Shown here piece after piece: positions 1-5,603 of a stretch of DNA of 5,603 nucleotides (the stretch's first letter is position 1; the number at the start of each line of letters is the position of its first letter). The notes beneath the pieces were generated by a model that was given only the letters and a program-made list of their open reading frames with translations, ran no database searches and was not told the DNA's origin. This DNA is from Bacteroidales bacterium (lineage in GTDB: Bacteria > Bacteroidota > Bacteroidia > Bacteroidales > UBA7960), in the NCBI GenBank assembly GCA_003555385.1, contig PWHO01000283.1, positions 1 to 5,603 of the forward strand, given 5' to 3'. The translations under genes were made by a program, and so were the position numbers.

Positions 1-239
1 CATAACCACCGCATCCATAACCACCGCATCCATAACCACCGCATCCATAACCACCGCATCCATAACCACCGCATCCATAACCACCGCATCCGTAACCACT
101 GCATCCGTAACCACTGCATCCTTAGCCACCGTACCCACAGCACCGTATTCATAACCATCACATTCATAACCACTGCATTCATAACCACTGCATTCATAAC
201 CATCGCATTCATAACCATTGTATCCATAACCACCGTGTT
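1..239. repeat. 15-bp minisatellite, 16 units, directly upstream of the PorE-like gene
   Basis: A tandem array with consensus CATAACCACCGCATC fills the left edge. Units 1-6 (1-90) are identical; units 7-8 (91-120) are CGTAACCACTGCATC; unit 9 (121-135) is more diverged; unit 10 (136-149) has lost one base; units 11-16 (150-239) follow CATAACCAYYGYATT. The array may continue beyond the window. It is homogeneous on the left and degenerate next to the gene, as expected if slippage or unequal exchange still acts at the left. The + strand is rich in C and A with about one G per unit. Five of six reading frames through the consensus unit are free of stops because 15 is a multiple of 3, so an open frame here is weak evidence for coding. 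The last unit contains a GTG (235) in frame with the next gene. Confidence 0.95.
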
Positions 240-252
240 CCTGAATCGAACA

Positions 253-2211
253 ATGCGCATCCCGATCGTTTTTCTGCTCGTGCTTATTACGGGTCTGCTC
301 ATTACGGGCATGCCCCACCTGTTGTGTGCCCAGGAAAGGGGGGAGTTGACCACCGACAGCCGAAGGGCCCGCAGAGCTTACGAACGGGCCGAAGAGGCAT
401 ATCTCAGATATAACCGCGGGCAGGCCCTGATTGAGCTCCGTGATGCAGTGAATCGGGATTCCGGGTTTATTGAAGCCCACCTGCTGATGGCAGAAATTTA
501 TTTTGCCGCAGAAAATTATACCGAAAGCATTGCTCCTTACCGGAGTGCCGTTGAAATTGATCCTGACTTCTTTCCGCCGGCTGGTTTTTACCTTGGGAAA
601 GCCCTTTATCGCACAGGTGAATATAAAGAAGCGCGTGAACGCCTGCAGGCATTTTACCTGCGTGATGATGTGAGCACTGCCCTTGGGGAAAAGGCTGAAA
701 ACCTCCTGAAGCGTTGCGGTTTTGCCATCGATGCGATGGCTGAGCCCGTGGCATTTACGCCGGAGAATCCCGGCCCGGCGATTAACAGCCGGCATGCTGA
801 ATACAGCCCTACCCTGACTGCGGATGAAATGACGCTTATTTTTACCCGTGAAAAGCCCAGGAAAAGCGAAAGGGGAGGCACGATCATGTTTGAGGATTTT
901 TATATCAGTCACTTCAGGAACGGGGAGTGGTCGGAAGCCGTGAACATGGGTCCGCCCCTGAATACCCGTGGAAACGAAGGGGCTCAAAGTATTACCGCCG
1001 ATGGCCGGCATCTTTATTTTACGGCCTGCAATCGCAGCGACGGGGTGGGGAGTTGCGACATATACTATTCCCGCCTTGAAGGTGGGCAGTGGAGCCGGCC
1101 GGAGAACCCCGGTCGCCCGCTCAACTCTTATGCCTGGGATTCCCAGCCATCTGTGTCGGCCGACGGGCAAACACTATATTTTGCCAGCAGCCGGGACGGA
1201 AACCTCGGGGAAATGGATATCTGGAAAGCCACCCGCAATGAAGCGGGTACGTGGAATGAGCCCCAAAACCTGGGTTCAGTGATCAATACCTCAGGACGCG
1301 AAATGTCTCCTTTTATCCATCCGGACAATCAGACCCTCTATTTTGCCTCAGATGGCCATATCGGGATGGGAGGGCTGGATATTTTTTACAGCCGGAAAGA
1401 TGAAAACGGGAACTGGACTGAACCGGTTAACCTGGGATATCCGATCAATACCCATGCGGATGAATTCGGGATGATCGTGGGTGCTTCCGGCAATACGGCC
1501 TGGTTCTCTTCCGACATGGAAGGGGGGTACGGAGAAAGTGACCTGTACACTTTTACCCTTTATGAAAAAGCCCGTCCGCGCCCGGTCACCTACATGAAGG
1601 GCCGGGTAACGGATGCTGAAAGCGGAGATCCACTGGGGGCGGATTTTGAGGTATCTGAGGTGGAAAACGGGCGAACCCTCGCAGCTTCTGCAGCAGACCC
1701 GGCTGACGGGTCATTTCTGATTCCCATCCCGACTGGTCGTGATCTGGCGCTGAATGTATCCATGACTGGTTATTTGTTTTTTTCCGAACACTTCAGCTAT
1801 GAAGGGGTGCGCACGTTGGTGGAACCTCATCTGACAGACATTGCATTGCAGCCGGTGCAGGAAGGTGCGGCTGTGGTGCTGCGGAATATCTTCTTTGAAA
1901 CAAATCATTATGCTTTGCAGGAGGCCTCTTATTACGAGCTCGAACGCCTGAGGCGCTTTATGGAAGATAACCCTGAAGTGTACGTGGAGATCAGGGGTCA
2001 CACCGACAGCACCGGGGGCTTTACCCACAACATGGAATTGTCGGAAAACCGGGCCAGGAGTGTGTATAATTACCTCACAGAAAAGGGAATATCACCCGTT
2101 CGGCTTTCCTATAAAGGTTTTGCCGACACCATGCCGGTAGACACCAATGAAACTGCTGAGGGCCGGGCCAATAACAGACGCACGGAGTTTCGTGTAATTT
2201 CCGGTAATTAA
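253..2211 (+). CDS. PorE-like exported OmpA-family protein (TPR, PD40 propeller, CRD, OmpA C-terminal domain)
   Basis: A probable periplasmic envelope protein of 652 residues that anchors to peptidoglycan. Domains in order: signal peptide about 1-26 (Arg2, hydrophobic 3-19, likely cut near CAQ); three TPR-like helical pairs about 40-140; five PD40/WD40-like propeller blades whose SADGxxLYF-type strands start near 181, 241, 296, 349 and 402; a carboxypeptidase-regulatory-like beta-sandwich about 446-533; and an OmpA C-terminal domain about 541-650 with the RGHTDSTGG motif. Asp585 and Arg600 have the 15-residue spacing of the diaminopimelate-binding pair in OmpA-like domains. The order matches PorE, a type IX secretion component of Porphyromonas gingivalis (family knowledge), but Bacteroidetes carry paralogues of this architecture, so I give no symbol. 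Cys25 lies in HLLC, a poor lipobox, so lipoprotein status is doubtful. ATG 253 is chosen because the signal peptide starts there; GTG 235 is an in-frame alternative inside the last repeat unit. No clear Shine-Dalgarno site is visible. Confidence 0.9.
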   Translation: MRIPIVFLLVLITGLLITGMPHLLCAQERGELTTDSRRARRAYERAEEAYLRYNRGQALIELRDAVNRDSGFIEAHLLMAEIYFAAENYTESIAPYRSAVEIDPDFFPPAGFYLGKALYRTGEYKEARERLQAFYLRDDVSTALGEKAENLLKRCGFAIDAMAEPVAFTPENPGPAINSRHAEYSPTLTADEMTLIFTREKPRKSERGGTIMFEDFYISHFRNGEWSEAVNMGPPLNTRGNEGAQSITADGRHLYFTACNRSDGVGSCDIYYSRLEGGQWSRPENPGRPLNSYAWDSQPSVSADGQTLYFASSRDGNLGEMDIWKATRNEAGTWNEPQNLGSVINTSGREMSPFIHPDNQTLYFASDGHIGMGGLDIFYSRKDENGNWTEPVNLGYPINTHADEFGMIVGASGNTAWFSSDMEGGYGESDLYTFTLYEKARPRPVTYMKGRVTDAESGDPLGADFEVSEVENGRTLAASAADPADGSFLIPIPTGRDLALNVSMTGYLFFSEHFSYEGVRTLVEPHLTDIALQPVQEGAAVVLRNIFFETNHYALQEASYYELERLRRFMEDNPEVYVEIRGHTDSTGGFTHNMELSENRARSVYNYLTEKGISPVRLSYKGFADTMPVDTNETAEGRANNRRTEFRVISGN

Positions 2212-2249
2212 GGGTTTAGGTCATTGTTGATAATTATTTGCCGGCCAAA

Positions 2250-2282
2250 TTGTCCGGGCACACGATTGATTGATTATTTTTG
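2250..2282 (+). promoter_or_regulatory. possible Bacteroidetes-type promoter in front of dnaB
   Basis: TATTTTTG at 2275-2282 fits the Bacteroidetes -7 consensus TAnnTTTG exactly, and a TTG at 2250-2252 lies 22 bp upstream, within the usual spacing for the -33 element. The difficulty is position: the box ends only 4 bp before the dnaB ATG (2287), so initiation would fall at or beside the start codon and give a leaderless mRNA. It may instead be chance AT-richness, with dnaB read through from the upstream gene 75 bp away. Confidence 0.3.
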
Positions 2283-2286
2283 AGGT

Positions 2287-3816
2287 ATGGAAGAAAAAGT
2301 GCAAAAAGTTCGGGAGTCATCCGGCAAAAAGGTCAGAAAATCGTTTTATCCGGCAGATTACGCAGATCACGGGCGGGTGCCTCCCCAGGCCACCGACCTG
2401 GAGGAAGCTGTGCTGGGTGCCATGATGCTGGAGCAGAATGCACTGACCAATGTGGTGGATCTGCTGAAGCCCGAGGTCTTTTATAAAGAATCGCATCAGA
2501 AGATATTCTCGGTGATTCAGGACCTTTTTTCGGCAGGCCAGCCTGTGGATATTCTGACAGTAACCGAAGCCCTGAAGAAAAAGGGGGAGCTGGAGATTGT
2601 GGGAGGGGCCTACAGCATCACCATGATGACCAACCGGGTGGCCAGTGCCGCCAACGTGGAATACCACGCCCGGATCGTTTTGCAGAAATTCCTGCAGCGC
2701 GAGCTGATACGGATCAGTTCCGAGATCATTAAAGACTCCTACGAGGACACCACCGATGTTTTTGATATACTCGACAAAGCGGAGCAGCAGTTGTTCGCGG
2801 TAAGTGAAACCAACCTGCGCCGCAATTATGATGACATGCACTCCCTGGTGAAGGCGGCGGTGAAACAGATAGAAGGAGCCAAGGACCAGGAAGGACATAT
2901 CAGCGGCATTCCCAGTGGCTTTGCCGAGCTGGACCGGGTTACGGCGGGCTGGCAGAAATCCGACCTGATCATCCTTGCTGCCCGTCCCGGTATGGGTAAA
3001 ACAGCTTTTGTGCTGTCTATGGCAAGGAACATGGCGGTTGACTTCAAGAAGCCCATCGCGGTATTCTCACTGGAGATGGCCGGGGTGCAGCTGGTGACCC
3101 GTCTGATTGCCAGTGAGGCTGAACTCGCGGCGGATAAACTCAGGCGCGGGCAGCTGGAGCAATATGAATGGGAACAATTGAACGCGCGACTGAATACCCT
3201 TACAGACGCCCCCCTGTTTATTGACGATACCCCGGCGCTTTCAATTTTTGAACTGAGGGCAAAATCCCGGCGACTGAAGGCCCAGCATGACGTACAACTG
3301 ATCATTGTGGACTACCTGCAGCTGATGAGCGGAGGGAACGATAACAACCGCGGGAACCGCGAACAGGAGATCAGCAATATTTCACGGTCCATGAAAAGTC
3401 TGGCCAAGGAACTGAATGTGCCTGTAATTGCCATATCTCAGCTCAGCCGTGCCGTTGAAACAAGGGGCGGATCCAAAAGGCCGGTACTCTCCGACCTTCG
3501 TGAGTCAGGGGCCATTGAGCAGGATGCCGATATGGTCTTGTTCATTTACCGCCCGGAATACTACCAGATCACCGAGGATGAACAGGGCAACTCTACCGAA
3601 GGCCTGGCCCAGCTGATCATTGCCAAGCACCGGAACGGTGCCCTGAAAGACATCGACTTGCGTTTCATTCAGAATTTCGCGAAATTCACAGATTACGAAA
3701 CCGCCGGTTATGGTGCCGGAGGTGAGATGAAGCCCTCGGAGTCGTTTGATGACCAGAATACCTTTACCGTTCCGTCCAAAATGAATGATATGGACGACGA
3801 CGAAGTTCCATTTTAA
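2287..3816 (+). CDS. dnaB: replicative DNA helicase DnaB
   Basis: Hexameric 5'-3' helicase that unwinds DNA at the replication fork and recruits DnaG primase. At 509 residues it is full length for the family. A basic 25-residue leader precedes the N-terminal DnaB domain, which begins near TDLEEAVLGAMM (37-48) and runs to about 135; a linker helix follows, and the RecA-like motor starts near 207 (GIPSGFAELD). Visible motor motifs: Walker A ARPGMGKT 232-239 (Lys238, Thr239), catalytic Glu263 in FSLEM, Walker B LIIVDYLQLM 338-347 (Asp342), Gln385 in the QLSR motif, LSDLRESGAIEQDADMV from 401, and Lys447/Arg449 in AKHRNG, the trans-acting finger residues. No intein interrupts it. A low-complexity linker (about 471-500) leads to an acidic end, DMDDDEVPF (501-509), which resembles the SSB C-terminal tip. 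ATG 2287 is the only start before the conserved domain. GAGG at 2282-2285 is too close to be a normal ribosome site. It lies 75 bp after the PorE-like gene on the same strand. Confidence 0.98.
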   Translation: MEEKVQKVRESSGKKVRKSFYPADYADHGRVPPQATDLEEAVLGAMMLEQNALTNVVDLLKPEVFYKESHQKIFSVIQDLFSAGQPVDILTVTEALKKKGELEIVGGAYSITMMTNRVASAANVEYHARIVLQKFLQRELIRISSEIIKDSYEDTTDVFDILDKAEQQLFAVSETNLRRNYDDMHSLVKAAVKQIEGAKDQEGHISGIPSGFAELDRVTAGWQKSDLIILAARPGMGKTAFVLSMARNMAVDFKKPIAVFSLEMAGVQLVTRLIASEAELAADKLRRGQLEQYEWEQLNARLNTLTDAPLFIDDTPALSIFELRAKSRRLKAQHDVQLIIVDYLQLMSGGNDNNRGNREQEISNISRSMKSLAKELNVPVIAISQLSRAVETRGGSKRPVLSDLRESGAIEQDADMVLFIYRPEYYQITEDEQGNSTEGLAQLIIAKHRNGALKDIDLRFIQNFAKFTDYETAGYGAGGEMKPSESFDDQNTFTVPSKMNDMDDDEVPF

Positions 3817-3818
3817 TC

Positions 3819-3832
3819 GGCGCTGGCGCGCC
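3819..3832. terminator. short GC hairpin just after dnaB
   Basis: GGCGC (3819-3823) and GCGCC (3828-3832) form a perfect 5-bp stem around a 4-base loop, starting three bases after the dnaB stop. There is no following T-run, so it is not a standard intrinsic terminator. It could still contribute to 3'-end formation or mRNA stability. Confidence 0.25.
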
Positions 3833-3900
3833 TCATGGTTGTTGGTTCTCATGGGCTGAGTGATGGGAAAGCTGCCAAGGGGCTGGTAAACGGGCGAGGC

Positions 3901-3933
3901 GGTTGTTGGTTGTTGGTTGTTGGTTGTTGGTTG
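3901..3933. repeat. heptamer tandem repeat GGTTGTT, four full units plus a partial
   Basis: Four identical GGTTGTT units (3901-3928) and a partial fifth (GGTTG, 3929-3933) lie in the dnaB spacer. A lone 1.5-unit copy, GGTTGTTGGTT, occurs about 55 bp upstream (3837-3847). The array directly abuts the inverted-repeat element that follows. The unit is not a multiple of 3 and no gene crosses it, so copy-number changes would not shift a reading frame. Confidence 0.92.
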
Positions 3934-3936
3934 GTT

Positions 3937-4020
3937 TGACCCTGAAGGGGTCACACGTTACTAGCCCGAAGGTATTTTCGATAACGTGCAATCCATTGAA
4001 CCAGGGACGGGGTTGAATGG
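3937..4020. repeat. REP-like element of three consecutive inverted repeats
   Basis: Three stem-loops follow one another almost without a gap. First: TGACCC (3937-3942), loop TGAAG, GGGTCA (3948-3953), perfect 6 bp. Second: CACGTTA (3954-3960) with TAACGTG (3982-3988), perfect 7 bp, whose loop holds a smaller CGAA/TTCG pairing (3967-3970, 3977-3980). Third: CCATTGAACC (3993-4002) with GGTTGAATGG (4011-4020), 10 bp with one mismatch. The first and third hairpins share the theme TGA(A)CC...GG(G)GT. From memory, unverified, intergenic palindromes of the GACCC-GAAG-GGGTC kind recur in Bacteroidetes genomes, so I infer a dispersed REP-like or structured-RNA element. It ends 34 bp before the next gene and has no transposase. 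Confidence 0.6.
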
Positions 4021-4054
4021 TTTATTGATTGGATGATGTAATTTTTGCAGGATT

Positions 4055-5365
4055 ATGATTCTTATACGGTATATATTGATTTTGTTTTTGCTGCTGGGGG
4101 TGGGGTTGCAGGGCTTTGCCGCCCAGATCCTGATCCCCATGGACGATTCACAGCGGAACCACCTGAAGGCCTACGGCATTGCTTATCATGTGCTGACCTA
4201 CGATGTGGAAATAAGCTGGCTGCTGAATTACCGTGGTGGTAGTTTTATGTTTGATCATTACCAGGAATTTGAGGATGAATTGGTGGTAAGGGGCGTAACT
4301 TATGAAGTGATCGCCGATGTGCAGGCCGGTGGAATTCTCCGGGAAATTGCCGATCCGGAGGTGAATATGGAGGAAATCCGCTTACATAAAGTGCCCAATA
4401 TCGCAGTATATACTCCTCCCAACAGTCTTCCCTGGGATGATGCGGTTACTCTGGCCCTGACTTATGCGGAAATTCCTTATGATGAGGTGTATGATGAAGA
4501 GGTGTTGTCGGGTCAGTTGCCGGCCTATGACTGGTTGCACTTGCATCATGAAGATTTTACCGGGCAATTCGGAAAATTCTGGCTGGCTTTTCGCAATGCC
4601 GATTGGTACCAGGAGGATGTGCGGCTGGCAGAGGAAACAGCAAGGGCTTTGGGTTATGCTGAGGTTGCGGATCTGAAGTTGGATGTGGCCAAGGCCATAC
4701 GCGATTTTGTGGAGGGTGGCGGTTATATGTTTGCCATGTGCTCGGCACCTGAAAGTATTGACATTGCCCTTGCGGCTGAGGGAGTGGACATTCTGCATGA
4801 AGTCTACAACGGAACCCCGCCAAATCCTGATGCCCAGGAGCGGCTCAATTTCAGCCGGACTTTTGCTTTTGAGAATTTCTCCATTGTTCCCGACCCGGCC
4901 ATCTACGAAAAATCAAACATTGATGTGCCCAAAATCGGACGAAATGAAGGAACGGATTTCTTTACTTTATTTGAGTTCTCCGCCAAATGGGATCCGGTAC
5001 CAACCATGCTTACGCAGAACCATGAAACGGTGATACGTGGATTCATGGGGCAGACCACTGCTTTCCGCAGTGATTTGGTCAAACCGACGGTTACCATTCT
5101 CGGGGAAAACCGCTCAAAGGATGAGGTGCGCTATATTCATGGATCACGCGGGAATGGTACGTTCACATTTCTTGGTGGTCACGATCCGGAAGATTATCGC
5201 CACCACGTGGGTGATCCGCCCACCGACCTGGATCTTTTCCCCAACTCTCCGGGGTACAGGTTGATTTTAAATAATGTATTGTTCCCTGCCGCACGGCAGG
5301 AGCCTTTGAAAACCTGGCTGGATATTCAGGCTGGTGTTTCAATATCTTGCCCGACCTTGCCCTGA
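4055..5365 (+). CDS. secreted protein of unknown function with glutamine-amidotransferase-like features
   Basis: A 436-residue exported protein. Residues 1-23 are a signal peptide (Arg5, a long hydrophobic run, cleavage near FAA before Gln24). The mature start QILIPMDDSQRNHLKAYGIAY belongs to a Bacteroidetes family that I recall being auto-labelled 'asparagine synthetase B'; none of that enzyme's motifs (N-terminal Cys2 glutaminase, SGGLDS-type PP-loop) are present, so I do not accept the label. What can be seen is a possible class I glutamine-amidotransferase-like fold: strand NIAVYT (115-120), an acidic YDWLHLHHEDF (158-168), a nucleophile-elbow-like GGGYMFAMCSAPE (221-233) with Cys229, and FLGGHDPEDYRHH (372-384) with His376. 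The Cys-His pair is inference from sequence shape. The last 16 residues or so after PLKT look like a non-conserved extension. The start is set by the signal peptide; AGG at 4049-4051 is a weak ribosome site. Substrate and pathway are unknown. Confidence 0.88.
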   Translation: MILIRYILILFLLLGVGLQGFAAQILIPMDDSQRNHLKAYGIAYHVLTYDVEISWLLNYRGGSFMFDHYQEFEDELVVRGVTYEVIADVQAGGILREIADPEVNMEEIRLHKVPNIAVYTPPNSLPWDDAVTLALTYAEIPYDEVYDEEVLSGQLPAYDWLHLHHEDFTGQFGKFWLAFRNADWYQEDVRLAEETARALGYAEVADLKLDVAKAIRDFVEGGGYMFAMCSAPESIDIALAAEGVDILHEVYNGTPPNPDAQERLNFSRTFAFENFSIVPDPAIYEKSNIDVPKIGRNEGTDFFTLFEFSAKWDPVPTMLTQNHETVIRGFMGQTTAFRSDLVKPTVTILGENRSKDEVRYIHGSRGNGTFTFLGGHDPEDYRHHVGDPPTDLDLFPNSPGYRLILNNVLFPAARQEPLKTWLDIQAGVSISCPTLP

Positions 5366-5433
5366 AATCTTGCAGTATACCTTCGCAGTGCGTGTTTTTC
5401 CCGGGCTTGCTGGCTGGCCGCCGATCAATTGGC

Positions 5434-5603
5434 TTAAATCTTTGCCTGACGCGCTTTCTTTTTGTAGGTCAGGAAGGCGTAGGGGTATTTGTTTTTCTCG
5501 TCTGGTTCATGCTCTTCCATCTCAATCAATTCCCATTTACCAGTATCGATTTCCGGAAAAAAAGCATCGCCTTCAAAATTGCCGTAAATCCGGGTAATGT
5601 ATA
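5434..5603 (-). CDS. folA: dihydrofolate reductase, C-terminal part (cut by the window edge)
   Basis: On the minus strand a frame enters at the right edge (first full codon 5601-5599) and gives 55 residues before a TAA at 5436-5434. The peptide begins YITRIYGNFEGDAFFPEID and ends near NKYPYAFLTYKKKARQAKI. The TRI...FEGDxFFPEID strand, the following W-x-L, HEPDEKN and YPYAFLTY are the standard C-terminal strands of bacterial DHFR, the NADPH-dependent enzyme that reduces dihydrofolate to tetrahydrofolate for thymidylate and purine synthesis. The catalytic N-terminal half and the start lie outside the window. It converges on the secreted-protein gene with 68 bp between the stops. Confidence 0.93.
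   Translation of the reverse strand, partial: YITRIYGNFEGDAFFPEIDTGKWELIEMEEHEPDEKNKYPYAFLTYKKKARQAKI

Noticed and set aside
1..239. CRISPR array
   Set aside because: The 15-bp units are contiguous with no unique spacers; this is a simple tandem minisatellite.
2239..2260. Terminator hairpin after the PorE-like gene (TGCCGG / CCGGGCA)
   Set aside because: The stem needs a bulge, is short, and has no T-run directly after it; too weak to call.
2317..2898. Minus-strand 193-residue frame inside dnaB
   Set aside because: Antisense shadow of the conserved DnaB N-terminal domain, with unnatural His/Gln-rich composition and no motif.
2287..3816. Intein or phage-type helicase
   Set aside because: Walker A and B regions are uninterrupted, and no phage genes lie nearby; it reads as the chromosomal DnaB.
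3505..3954. Minus-strand 149-residue frame overlapping the end of dnaB and the spacer
   Set aside because: It is antisense to conserved helicase sequence, and its start is only the translated heptamer array (N-N-Q-Q-P-T-T repeats); no recognisable domain.
4055..5365. Annotation as asparagine synthetase B
   Set aside because: No N-terminal catalytic Cys, no PP-loop ATP site, and a signal peptide directs it out of the cytoplasm.
5420..5433. Terminator between the convergent genes (GCCGA / TTGGC)
   Set aside because: Only a 5-bp stem with a G-T wobble and no T-run on either side, although the position between two convergent stops would suit a bidirectional terminator.
5334..5597. Plus-strand 87-residue frame at the right end
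   Set aside because: It overlaps the tail of the secreted-protein gene and runs antisense to the clear dihydrofolate reductase C-terminus.

Overview
The window looks like chromosomal DNA of a member of the Bacteroidota (Bacteroidetes), probably an uncultured or environmental Bacteroidales/Marinilabiliales-type lineage of mid GC. Three things support this: an OmpA-family protein with the TPR / five-bladed propeller / CRD / OmpA architecture typical of that phylum, a secreted 'ILIPMDD...HLKAYGIAY' protein of a family I know only from Bacteroidetes, and weak or absent Shine-Dalgarno sites with TAnnTTTG-like boxes next to start codons. Lineage below phylum is a guess.

Layout, left to right: (1) 1-239 is a 15-bp minisatellite of 16 units, near-perfect at the left edge and decaying toward the first gene. 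(2) 253-2211 (+) encodes an exported, PorE-like envelope protein that binds peptidoglycan through an OmpA C-terminal domain. (3) After 75 bp, 2287-3816 (+) encodes the replicative helicase DnaB, complete and with all catalytic motifs; its C-terminus resembles an SSB acidic tip. (4) 3817-4054 is a 238-bp spacer without a gene but full of structure: a GC hairpin, a GGTTGTT heptamer array, and three consecutive inverted repeats that together look like a dispersed REP-like element. (5) 4055-5365 (+) encodes a secreted protein of unknown role with glutamine-amidotransferase-like features. (6) 5434-5603 (-) is the C-terminal end of dihydrofolate reductase, convergent with the previous gene.

The genes do not form one pathway: replication (DnaB) and folate (FolA) housekeeping functions flank two exported proteins. 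Nothing here looks like a phage, a CRISPR system or a defence island. The less ordinary parts are the two tandem arrays, the triple-hairpin element, the SSB-like tail of DnaB, and the unassigned secreted Cys/His protein.
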